32,453 nucleotides of DNA from Cellulomonas iranensis NBRC 101100 = JCM 18110. Lineage in GTDB: Bacteria; Actinomycetota; Actinomycetes; Actinomycetales; Cellulomonadaceae. The stretch lies in assembly GCF_001552375.1 (NCBI RefSeq), contig NZ_BCRB01000041.1:1-32453 (forward strand), written 5' to 3'. The notes under the pieces were generated by a model. That model was not told the DNA's origin and searched no databases. It saw only the letters and a program-made list of their open reading frames with translations. The stretch's first letter is position 1, and each line of letters starts with the position of its first letter. Made by a program: the position numbers and the translations under genes. This document shows positions 24,744 to 31,564 of this stretch, piece after piece.

Positions 24744-25298
24744 TCAGAGCAGCAGCGCACCGCCCGCGAGCAGCCCCGGCGCGACCGCGAGCGCACCCAT
24801 CCGCACGCTCCGCCCGGCTGCGCATGCCGCGACGAACGCACCGCCGCGCATCCGCGAGGAGCCCGCGCACACCGTGACCGCGAGCAGCGGGGGCAGCCCC
24901 ACGGCACCGCTCAGCACGACCACGAGCGGCGCCGCCGGCCGTCCCATGGCACGGGCCGTCCACCGCTGCACGGGCCCGACCCACGCCGCGGTCCGGGCCG
25001 CGAGCCCCGACCACCACGCGTCGGCGCCCCCCGCCTGCCCCTGCGCGCCGCGCGCCACCGCGACCCGCACCGCCCGCACCGGCGCCCACCGCGGCGCCGC
25101 GCGGACCGACGCGAGCACGGCCGCCTTGCCGAGGGTCTGACCCACGACCACGGCGCCCGCGACCGCGAGCGCGACGGGTGGCGGCTGCGCGAGCGCGACG
25201 CCCACGACGTACGCCTCCGCGGCGAACACCGGCGCGAACGACCCGACCAGGCTCATGAGCAGCCCCGTCACGACGAGCCCGACCACGAGCCCCGTCAT
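24744..25298 (-). CDS. Small integral membrane protein, possibly VTT/DedA-like
   Basis: The 184-residue protein has about four hydrophobic segments. The segment SFAPVFAAEAYVVGVAL near 19-35, with a buried Glu, and the later VVLSGAVGLPPLLAVTVCAGSSRMRGGAF (about 128-156), with GLPP and AGxxRM, resemble YqaA/VTT-type membrane proteins. That is a pattern impression, not a firm family call. Its ATG shares one base with the response-regulator stop codon, so it belongs to the two-component operon and may be part of the signalling or response machinery. It converges with the MFS gene across 29 bases. Confidence 0.7.
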   Translation of the reverse strand: MTGLVVGLVVTGLLMSLVGSFAPVFAAEAYVVGVALAQPPPVALAVAGAVVVGQTLGKAAVLASVRAAPRWAPVRAVRVAVARGAQGQAGGADAWWSGLAARTAAWVGPVQRWTARAMGRPAAPLVVVLSGAVGLPPLLAVTVCAGSSRMRGGAFVAACAAGRSVRMGALAVAPGLLAGGALLL

Positions 25299-25951
25299 CA
25301 GTCGTCCCGGCGCGCGCCCGGCCGCACCAGCCCCGCCTCGTAGGCCGCGATGACGAGCTGCACGCGGTCGCGGCAGCCGAGCTTGCGCAGCGCCTCCGAC
25401 ACGTGGGACTTCACGGTCGGCTCGGTGATGAACAGCTCGGCACCGACCTCGGCGTTCGACAGCCCGCGCGCGACGGCCGCGACGACCTCGGTCTCGCGCG
25501 GCGTCAGCACCGCCAGCGAGCGCGGGTCGCCGCGCGCGGCGAAGTCCTCGACGAGCCGCCGCGTGACGCTCGCGCCGAGCAGCATCGAGCCGTCGGCGAC
25601 CGCGCGCACCGCCTCGACGAGCCGCGAGGCGGGCACGTCCTTGAGCAGGAAGCCCGACGCGCCGGCGCGCAGCGCGTCGAACACGTACTCGTCGAGGTCG
25701 AACGTCGTGAGGATGAGGACGCGCGTGCCGGGGTGCGCGGCGGCGATCGCGCGCGTCGCCTCGATGCCGTCCATCACGGGCATGCGCACGTCGACCACCG
25801 CGACGTCGGGGCGCTGCGCGGCGACGACGTCGAGCAGCACGGCCCCGTCGCCCGCGTCCCCGACGACGTCCACGTCGGGCGCGGCCGCGAGGATCGCCGC
25901 GAAGCCGGCCCGGACCACGGCCTGGTCGTCGGCCACGACCACGCGGATCAC
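25298..25951 (-). CDS. NarL/LuxR-family response regulator
   Basis: This is a 217-residue DNA-binding regulator. The receiver domain (about 1-120) has the acidic pair Asp8-Asp9, phospho-acceptor Asp54 in VVDVRMPVMDG, the Thr of LILTTFD and the Lys of FLLKDV. A LuxR-type helix-turn-helix follows at about 149-205 (LTPRETEVVAAVARGLSNAE then FITEPTVKSHVSEALRKLG). The GTG start overlaps the kinase stop by 4 bases (GTGA), so the pair is translationally coupled and cognate. Target genes are unknown; the adjoining membrane protein is the nearest candidate. Confidence 0.95.
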   Translation of the reverse strand: MIRVVVADDQAVVRAGFAAILAAAPDVDVVGDAGDGAVLLDVVAAQRPDVAVVDVRMPVMDGIEATRAIAAAHPGTRVLILTTFDLDEYVFDALRAGASGFLLKDVPASRLVEAVRAVADGSMLLGASVTRRLVEDFAARGDPRSLAVLTPRETEVVAAVARGLSNAEVGAELFITEPTVKSHVSEALRKLGCRDRVQLVIAAYEAGLVRPGARRDD

Positions 25952-27192
25952 GGCGCCACCGCCACGGGCAGGCGGACGTCCACGACGAACCGCGACGCGG
26001 TCGCGTCGGCGCGCAGCTCGCCGCCCAGCGCGTCGACGCGTTCGCGCATGCCGACGAGCCCGCGACCGGGGCGCACGGGCTCCGCCGGTCCGGTCAGCGG
26101 CTGCGACACGCGCAGCCCCACCTCGCCGGCGCGCTGCACGAGCTCGACGTCGACCGGCGCGCCGGGCGCGTGGCGGCGCGCGTTGGTCAGCGCCTCCTGC
26201 AGCGCCCGGAACAGCACGTACCCCGCGGCGTCCGGCACGTGCGACCACTCCCCCACGACCCGCACGTCCTGACCCGCGGCGCGCGCGTCCGCGACCAGCC
26301 CGTCGACGTCGTGCGCGGTGGGCTGCGGACGACGCGCGACGGACGCGTCGTCGTCGGTGCGGCGCAGCACGTTGAGGGCCTCGCGCAGCTCGCCGAGCGC
26401 CTCGCGCGCGTCGCGCGCGACGTCGGCGAGCACGGCGCGCGCGTCGGCGTCGAGGTCGGGGTACTGGTACGGCGCGCTCTCGGCGCGCACCGCGATGAGC
26501 GACACGTGGTGCGCGACGACGTCGTGCAGGTCGCGCGCCATGCGGGCCCGCTCGCGCGCGAGGGCGTCGGTGGTGAGCGCGCGCTCCTCCTGCTGCTGCG
26601 CGAGCGCCTCGCGTCGGCGGGTCCGCTGCCGGGCGCCGAACGCGAGCGCGACGAGCACGGCGCCCGTGACCCACACGACGTACAGCGCGAACGTCAGCCA
26701 CCGGAACGGCGGGCCGCTCCCGGACGTGACGGCACCGATCGGCGTGAACCCCACCAGGTTGCCGCCGCAGTACACGGCCGCCAGGCCCAGCGCGGCCGCG
26801 TACGGCGGCAGCGCCGCGCGCCACGTGCGCAGCGCCGCGACCAGCGCGACGCCGACCAGCGCGAGGTACCAGCCGACCATGAACCACCCCGTCCACGGCA
26901 GGAACGCGAACGGTGCGGCGGCCACGACGGTCGCGAGCACGGGCCGCCACACCGCGAGGACGACCGCGGCGACGACCACCACCCCCGCGACGCCGGCGAC
27001 GGCTCGCGCGTCCGTCCCCGGCGTCAGGTCCACGACCCCCGACCACGAGTACCCCATGATCGGCGTGGCCAGCTGGAAGGCCGCGACCAGCACGGCGAGC
27101 ACGACGGCGGTGCCGAGGCGTTGCCGGTCCGCGCGCACGCGGGGTGCCGCGGCGGTCGGGGCCGAGACGAGCGGGGTCGACGGGTCGGGCAT
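25948..27192 (-). CDS. Sensor histidine kinase, HisKA_3 type
   Basis: This 414-residue membrane kinase phosphorylates the adjoining NarL-type regulator. Several transmembrane helices fill residues about 27-187 with only short loops, so it may sense a membrane signal. A basic and coiled-coil linker (about 188-212) follows. The dimerisation and phospho-acceptor helix ERARMARDLHDVVAHHVSLI has phospho-acceptor His223. The ATPase domain follows, with the N-box ALQEALTNARRHAPG (about 330-344) and the G-box GRGLVGMRERVDALGG. The ATG at 27192 follows GAGGATCGGGGC. It heads a three-gene operon with 4- and 1-base overlaps. Confidence 0.94.
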   Translation of the reverse strand: MPDPSTPLVSAPTAAAPRVRADRQRLGTAVVLAVLVAAFQLATPIMGYSWSGVVDLTPGTDARAVAGVAGVVVVAAVVLAVWRPVLATVVAAAPFAFLPWTGWFMVGWYLALVGVALVAALRTWRAALPPYAAALGLAAVYCGGNLVGFTPIGAVTSGSGPPFRWLTFALYVVWVTGAVLVALAFGARQRTRRREALAQQQEERALTTDALARERARMARDLHDVVAHHVSLIAVRAESAPYQYPDLDADARAVLADVARDAREALGELREALNVLRRTDDDASVARRPQPTAHDVDGLVADARAAGQDVRVVGEWSHVPDAAGYVLFRALQEALTNARRHAPGAPVDVELVQRAGEVGLRVSQPLTGPAEPVRPGRGLVGMRERVDALGGELRADATASRFVVDVRLPVAVAP

Positions 27193-27313
27193 GCCCCGAT
27201 CCTCGCGGGCCGCCCACCGGACCTTCCACCGCCCTGGGACGGAGACGCCCCGCGACGACCGGACGACGCGCGTCGACCCGGCGCAGCGGGTTCCGCGCGT
27301 GGGCGGCGGGGTC

Positions 27314-27319
27314 TAGCGT
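27314..27319 (+). promoter_or_regulatory. -10 box TAGCGT upstream of the VOC gene
   Basis: TAGCGT fits TANNNT and lies 49 bases before the ATG at 27369, leaving a short leader that carries GAGGGGGAC as ribosome site. The rest of the 176-base gap between the divergent kinase and VOC genes shows no clear operator. Confidence 0.45.
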
Positions 27320-27368
27320 CCGGAGCACGGGTGGGCGCCCGCCCGCCGACGGGTCGAGGGGGACGGTC

Positions 27369-27737
27369 ATGGCGCACGGCGACATCACGCACGTCGACAT
27401 CCCGGTCGCGGACACCGCGGCCGCGACGCGGTTCTACGAGGGGCTGTTCGGCTGGCAGATCCGGGAGATCCCGGGCTTCGAGGGGTACCCCATGTGGTCG
27501 GCGCCGAACGGCGTGAGCGGCGGCGGGCTCGCGCCGCGCTCGGAGGGCTTCACGCAGCCGCGCAGCTACGTCGAGGTCGACTCGATCGACGACGTCCTGG
27601 GCCGTGTCGCCGACCTGGGCGGTCGCGTGCTGCACGGCAAGGAGCCGATCGACGCGACGAGCTGGTGGGCGGTCGTCGCCGACGCGGACGGCAACCACGT
27701 GGGGCTGTTCGAGGGCCGCACGGGCGGCGAGGGCTGA
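27369..27737 (+). CDS. VOC-superfamily protein (glyoxalase/bleomycin-resistance fold)
   Basis: The 122-residue single-domain protein has paired beta-alpha-beta-beta-beta modules: ITHVDIPVADTAAATRFYEGLFGW (about 6-29) with the first metal-site His, and YVEVDSIDDVLGRVADLGGRVLHGKE followed by WWAVVADADGNHVGLFEG (about 96-113). The DxxGNxxGLxE ending is typical of the actinobacterial CFP-30B/glyoxalase-like group. It may be a small-molecule enzyme or binding protein; the substrate is unknown. The ATG is preceded by GAGGGGGACGG. Confidence 0.9.
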   Translation: MAHGDITHVDIPVADTAAATRFYEGLFGWQIREIPGFEGYPMWSAPNGVSGGGLAPRSEGFTQPRSYVEVDSIDDVLGRVADLGGRVLHGKEPIDATSWWAVVADADGNHVGLFEGRTGGEG

Positions 27738-27754
27738 GGATCACGGGCGACGCG

Positions 27755-27792
27755 CCCCGCCGGCCCGGCGCCGCGGGCGCGCGCCGGCGGGG
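27755..27792. terminator. Bidirectional hairpin between VOC and GyrI-like genes
   Basis: CCCCGCCGGC (27755-27764) pairs with GCCGGCGGGG (27783-27792), a 10-bp all-G/C stem with an 18-base loop. It is placed between two converging genes (stops at 27737 and 27801). It lacks a T-run, as is common in high-GC bacteria. Confidence 0.55.
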
Positions 27793-27800
27793 TACGACGG

Positions 27801-28265
27801 TCAGCCGCGCAGCGGCAGGACGAGCCGCGTGACGTTCGCCGCGGGGTCGCCGCCGGGCTCGGGGTCGGTGACGTACTCCTCCCAGAAGTCGCCGCGCCCG
27901 TCGACGCCCAGCGCGACGCGGTCGTCCTCGACGCGCGCCCACGCGTCGGGCAGCGCGTCGTACGGGCCGGTGTGCGTCAGCACGAGCGCGGCGCCGCCGG
28001 GCTGCTCGACGACCGTCACGTCGCCCGACGTCGCCCCCGGTGCGGCGCCCTCGACCGCGAACCCCGCCGCCAGGTCGACCGTGCCGGTCGGCATGCCGTG
28101 GTACCAGCCGACCGCCGGGCCGACGATCGTCCACCCCTCGCGCTCGACGGCCTGCGCGACCTGCCGGTAGGCCGCGTCGTAGAAGGCGGGCAGCCCGGCC
28201 GTCGGCACGGTGCCGCGCACGGCGGCGAGCGTGACGGTCGGGAGGGTGGTGCGGGTGCTGTCCAT
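27801..28265 (-). CDS. GyrI-like / AraC effector-binding-domain protein
   Basis: The 154-residue cytoplasmic protein has the stand-alone GyrI-like small-molecule-binding fold: VTLAAVRGTVPTAGLPAFYDAAYRQVAQAVEREG near 11-44, GPAVGWYHGMP near 49-59 and ALVLTHTGPYDALPDAWARVEDD near 92-114. The repeated pattern (R/H)xGxYxxLxxAW is the family mark. Such domains sense drugs or bind toxic compounds; no DNA-binding domain is present here. The ATG at 28265 has a strong GAGGAGAGG site 7 bases upstream; the in-frame extension to 28343 is not family-like. The gap to the DUF2236 gene (28266-28414) has no other gene. Confidence 0.85.
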   Translation of the reverse strand: MDSTRTTLPTVTLAAVRGTVPTAGLPAFYDAAYRQVAQAVEREGWTIVGPAVGWYHGMPTGTVDLAAGFAVEGAAPGATSGDVTVVEQPGGAALVLTHTGPYDALPDAWARVEDDRVALGVDGRGDFWEEYVTDPEPGGDPAANVTRLVLPLRG

Positions 28266-28402
28266 CGGGGCCTCTCCTCGCAGGTCCGGCGCCCGGTGCG
28301 GGCGGCGGTGGCGGTACCGACCGCGCGGGGCGCCCGGACTCACCGGGCACCGTCCCAGGGGACCGTCCCGCCGACCGCCGCGCGGGTGTCGTCCGGCGTC
28401 CG

Positions 28403-28408
28403 TACCGT
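28403..28408 (+). promoter_or_regulatory. -10 box TACCGT before the DUF2236 gene
   Basis: TACCGT is followed by 6 bases (GGGTGC) and then the GTG start at 28415, the same leaderless arrangement as at 22394 and 18858. Confidence 0.5.
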
Positions 28409-28414
28409 GGGTGC

Positions 28415-29281
28415 GTGAGTCTCGCCGCCCCCGTCCGCCAGTGGCGCGCCCGCGCCGGCAGCGCGCTGTTCCTGCGCGTCGCCGGGCCGCACGGGCACCG
28501 GTCCCGCGAGCGCATCCACCACCGCGAGGGGCCGCGCTGGTTCGGGCCGGACGCGGCGGTGCGGGTCGTGCACGGGGACGCGTCGATGTTCGTCGGCGGG
28601 ATACGGTCGCTGCTGCTGCAGTCGCTGCACCCGGCCGCGATGGCGGGCGTCGCGGGGCACTCGGCGTTCCGCGAGGACCCGTGGGGGCGGCTCGCGCAGA
28701 CCAGCACGTTCCTCGCGACGACCGTGTTCGGCACGGCCGACGACGCGCAGGCCGCGATCGACGCGGTCCGCACGATCCACGCGCGCGTGCGCGGCGTGAG
28801 CCCCGAGGGCATCCCGTACGCGGCGGACGACCCGGACCTGCTGCGCTGGGTGCACGTCGCGGAGATCGAGTCGTTCCTCGACGCGCACACGCGCTACGGG
28901 CAGCACCCGCTGAGCCCGGCGCGGGCCGACGAGTACGTCGCGCAGACCGCGCGGATCGGCCGCGCGCTGGGCGCCGTCGACGTGCCGGAGACGGTCGCCG
29001 ACCTGCGCGCGGCGCTCGAGGGCTACCGGCCCGTGCTGCGTGCGACGCCCGCGGCGCTCGACGCCGCGACGTTCCTGCTGCGCGAGCCGCCCGTGCCGTG
29101 GACGCTGCGGCCGGGGTACACGGCCCTCACGGCGGCGGCCGTCGAGTCGCTGCCCGCGTGGGCGGCCGACGGCCTGGGTCTGCGGCGGCGCGGCCGCGTC
29201 GGGACGGCGCTCGCGCGCGGCGGCGGGCACGTCGCGACCCGCACGGTCCGCTGGCTGCTCGCGGGCCAGCCCGACGGCTGA
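28415..29281 (+). CDS. DUF2236 / MpaB-family oxygenase-like protein
   Basis: The 288-residue protein belongs to the MpaB/latex-clearing-protein-related DUF2236 family. The core reads LLLQSLHPAAMAGVAGHSAF (67-85 region) with His72 and His82, then EDPWGRLAQTSTFLATTVFG (87-106) and IHARVRGVSPEGIPYAADDPDLLRWVHV (121-148) with His147. Characterised relatives are haem b oxygenases; here haem binding is inferred only from the conserved histidines. There is no signal peptide. GTG at 28415 is the start because TACCGT lies 6 bases before it. It stands alone, closed by a strong hairpin. Confidence 0.88.
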   Translation: MSLAAPVRQWRARAGSALFLRVAGPHGHRSRERIHHREGPRWFGPDAAVRVVHGDASMFVGGIRSLLLQSLHPAAMAGVAGHSAFREDPWGRLAQTSTFLATTVFGTADDAQAAIDAVRTIHARVRGVSPEGIPYAADDPDLLRWVHVAEIESFLDAHTRYGQHPLSPARADEYVAQTARIGRALGAVDVPETVADLRAALEGYRPVLRATPAALDAATFLLREPPVPWTLRPGYTALTAAAVESLPAWAADGLGLRRRGRVGTALARGGGHVATRTVRWLLAGQPDG

Positions 29282-29302
29282 CGCGCGACCGCCCTCCCAG
29301 AG

Positions 29303-29343
29303 CGTGAGGGGTTGCCGCCGGGAGACGGCGGCAACCCCTCACG
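29303..29343. terminator. Strong bidirectional terminator hairpin
   Basis: A perfect 17-bp stem, 29303-29319 (CGTGAGGGGTTGCCGCC) with 29327-29343, closes on the 7-base loop GGGAGAC. It lies between the converging DUF2236 and phosphodiesterase genes, 21 bases after one stop and 16 before the other. There is no T-run. It is the most stable hairpin I noticed in the window. Confidence 0.85.
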
Positions 29344-29359
29344 ACCCGTGCGTCGCCGG

Positions 29360-30103
29360 TCAGCCCAGCGTGACCCGGCGTGCGGCGAGCCAGCCCGCGA
29401 GACGGTCCGGCCGGTCGGTGATGATCTCGTCGACCCCCACCTCGACCGCCGCAGCCCAGTGCGCGGGCTCGTCGAGCGTCCACACCGCGACCCGCAGCCC
29501 GGCGGCGTGCAGCCGGTCCACGAGGTCGGGGTGCTGCAGGAGCAGCAGCCCGTGCGGGTTGGCCATCGTCACGTCGAGCGCGGCGCACGTCTCGAGCAGG
29601 TCGTCGCCGACCTCCGCGAGCAGCAGCCCGCGCCGCATCTGCGGGTCGGCGACGCGCAGCGCCTCGACCGTGCCCGGCCAGAAGCTCTGCACGACCGTGC
29701 GGTCCGCGAGCCCCGCGTCCCGCAGCGGCCCCGTGACGCGCGCGACCTCGTCGGCCGTCCACTCGCCCTTCACCTCGCACAGCAGGTCGAGCGACGGGTG
29801 CCGGTCGAGCAGCTCGACCACCTCGGCGAGCAGCGGGACCCGCTGCCCGGCGTACGCGGGCGCGAACCACGCCCCGGCGTCGAGCTCGCGGACGGCCGCG
29901 AGCGGCGTGTCCTTGAGCCAGCCCGTGCCGGAGGTCGTCGCGTCGAGCGTGTCGTCGTGGATCACCACGACGTGCCCGTCGGACGTCAGCTGCACGTCGA
30001 GCTCGATCGAGTCGGCGCCCGCGCGGGCGGCCGCCTCGAACGCGGCGAGCGTGTTCTGCGGTGCGACGGCCGAGTTGCCCCGGTGCGCGACGACCCTGGT
30101 CAC
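29360..30103 (-). CDS. ugpQ: Glycerophosphodiester phosphodiesterase (UgpQ-like)
   Basis: Splits glycerophosphodiesters into glycerol-3-phosphate and an alcohol. The 247-residue TIM-barrel protein has HRG at 7-9 (catalytic His7), metal ligands Glu34 and Asp36 in IELDV, second catalytic His49 in VIHDDTLD and a third metal ligand Glu110 in LLCEVKG. The usual PENT motif after HRG is PQNT (15-18). There is no signal peptide, so it is cytoplasmic, as with UgpQ, not GlpQ. The GTG start overlaps the binding-protein stop by 4 bases (GTGA), placing it in the transporter operon. Confidence 0.92.
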   Translation of the reverse strand: MTRVVAHRGNSAVAPQNTLAAFEAAARAGADSIELDVQLTSDGHVVVIHDDTLDATTSGTGWLKDTPLAAVRELDAGAWFAPAYAGQRVPLLAEVVELLDRHPSLDLLCEVKGEWTADEVARVTGPLRDAGLADRTVVQSFWPGTVEALRVADPQMRRGLLLAEVGDDLLETCAALDVTMANPHGLLLLQHPDLVDRLHAAGLRVAVWTLDEPAHWAAAVEVGVDEIITDRPDRLAGWLAARRVTLG

Positions 30104-31461
30104 AGGTACGGCTCCACGTTCTCACGGTAGGCGGTGTCGAGCTTGGGCGCGATCGACGACCACGCCTGCTGCGGGTCCGCGCCGCGCAGCACGATCTGCT
30201 CGATGCCCTCGGTGAGGACCTGGTCGGCACCCGGCACGAACACCCGGATCCAGTCCTGCGAGCGGGCCTTGTCGGCGAGCTGGTCGACAGCGGTGCGGAA
30301 CTGCGGCGTGGACGCGTAGACGGCCTTCATCGCGTCGGACTCGACGGCCGACGTGCGGACCGGCATGTACCCGGTGTTCTGCGAGAAGTACGCGGTCTGG
30401 TCGGTGTCGGTGAGGAACTGCAGGAACATCGCGGCGGCGAGCTGCTGCTCGGGCGACTTCGCCTTCGGGATCGCCAGACCCGTGCCGCCCGTCGGGGTGC
30501 CGCCGCCCTGCGGGCCGTCCGGCAGGTACGCGGTGCCGACGTCGAACGTGGCCGCGTCGAGGATGCCCTTGAGCGAGCCGGTCGACCCGATGGTCGCCGC
30601 GACGACGCCGGACGAGAAGTCGACGGCCGAGTCCTCCGAGACGGTCGCGTAGGCCTCGTCGCCGTGGAAGAGGTCCTGGAGGAACGTGCCGCCCGCGACC
30701 GCCTCGGGCGTGTCGAGCGTCGTCGTCCACTCGTCGGAGTACTGCCCGCCCTGGCCCCAGATCATGTTCTCGAACCACCACGCGGCCCACGACGGGCCGG
30801 TCGACAGGCCGAGCGGCTTCGAGTCCGCCGGAACCTGGCCGGCGAGCTTCGTCGACCACTCCTGCATCTCGGCCCACGTCTCGGGTCCGCGGTCGGGCAG
30901 GCCCGCGGCCGCCCACTTCTCCTTGTTGTAGTAGAAGAGCGGCGTCGAGCGCGCGTACGGCGCGGCCCAGTGCTGGCCGTCGTACTCGTAGTCGCCGTAC
31001 AGCGCGGGCACGAAGTCGTCGGCGTCGGCGTCCAGGTGCTCGAACACGTCGTCGAGCGGCATGATCTGGTCGTTCAGGTGGTACCGGAACCACCAGACGT
31101 CGGACGAGATGACGAGGTCCGGCAGCTCGGACGTCTGCGACGCCGCCTGGAACCGCTGCGCGACCTCGTCGTAGTTGGCGCCCGCCGTGACGAGCGTGAC
31201 CTTGATGTCGGGGTGCTCGGCCTCGAAGCGCTTGATCAGCTCCTCCTCGACCGGCTTCGACGCGCCCGGGTGGTTGCTCCACCACGTGATCTCGGACGCG
31301 GGGGTCACGGTCGACCAGTCGACGGCGTCGGTCGCGGCGGGCTCCGCGGCCTGGCCGGTGGCGATCGTCGGGGTGGTGCAGGCCGTCAGGCCCAGGGCGC
31401 CGACGGCGGCCAGGGCGAGCGCCGCGAGGCCGCGGCGGGTCGGGGCGGCACGGTGGGACAC
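30100..31461 (-). CDS. ugpB: ABC substrate-binding lipoprotein, UgpB-like (glycerol-3-phosphate type)
   Basis: The 453-residue lipoprotein has signal peptide GLAALALAAVGALGLTAC with lipobox Cys28. The mature part fits family-1 binding proteins of the UgpB group: EITWWSNHPGASKPVEEELI near 58-77, FYYNKEKWAAAGLPDRGPETWAEM near 176-199 and FSQNTGYMPVR near 361-371. The NTGYMPVR pattern is common in glycerol-3-phosphate binders but also occurs in sugar binders. The 4-base overlap with the phosphodiesterase gene tips the balance to glycerol-3-phosphate or its diesters. The GTG at 31461 has GAGGAGA upstream. The 103 bases before it hold no gene. Confidence 0.85.
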   Translation of the reverse strand: MSHRAAPTRRGLAALALAAVGALGLTACTTPTIATGQAAEPAATDAVDWSTVTPASEITWWSNHPGASKPVEEELIKRFEAEHPDIKVTLVTAGANYDEVAQRFQAASQTSELPDLVISSDVWWFRYHLNDQIMPLDDVFEHLDADADDFVPALYGDYEYDGQHWAAPYARSTPLFYYNKEKWAAAGLPDRGPETWAEMQEWSTKLAGQVPADSKPLGLSTGPSWAAWWFENMIWGQGGQYSDEWTTTLDTPEAVAGGTFLQDLFHGDEAYATVSEDSAVDFSSGVVAATIGSTGSLKGILDAATFDVGTAYLPDGPQGGGTPTGGTGLAIPKAKSPEQQLAAAMFLQFLTDTDQTAYFSQNTGYMPVRTSAVESDAMKAVYASTPQFRTAVDQLADKARSQDWIRVFVPGADQVLTEGIEQIVLRGADPQQAWSSIAPKLDTAYRENVEPYL

Positions 31462-31564
31462 GGGGTCTCCTCGGTGTCGGGGCGCACGCCACCGGTCGGT
31501 GGGCGTGCCGGGGGCCGGGTCCGCGGGGGCGGGTCCGGTGGTCGGGTGGGTGGTGCGGTGCGGG

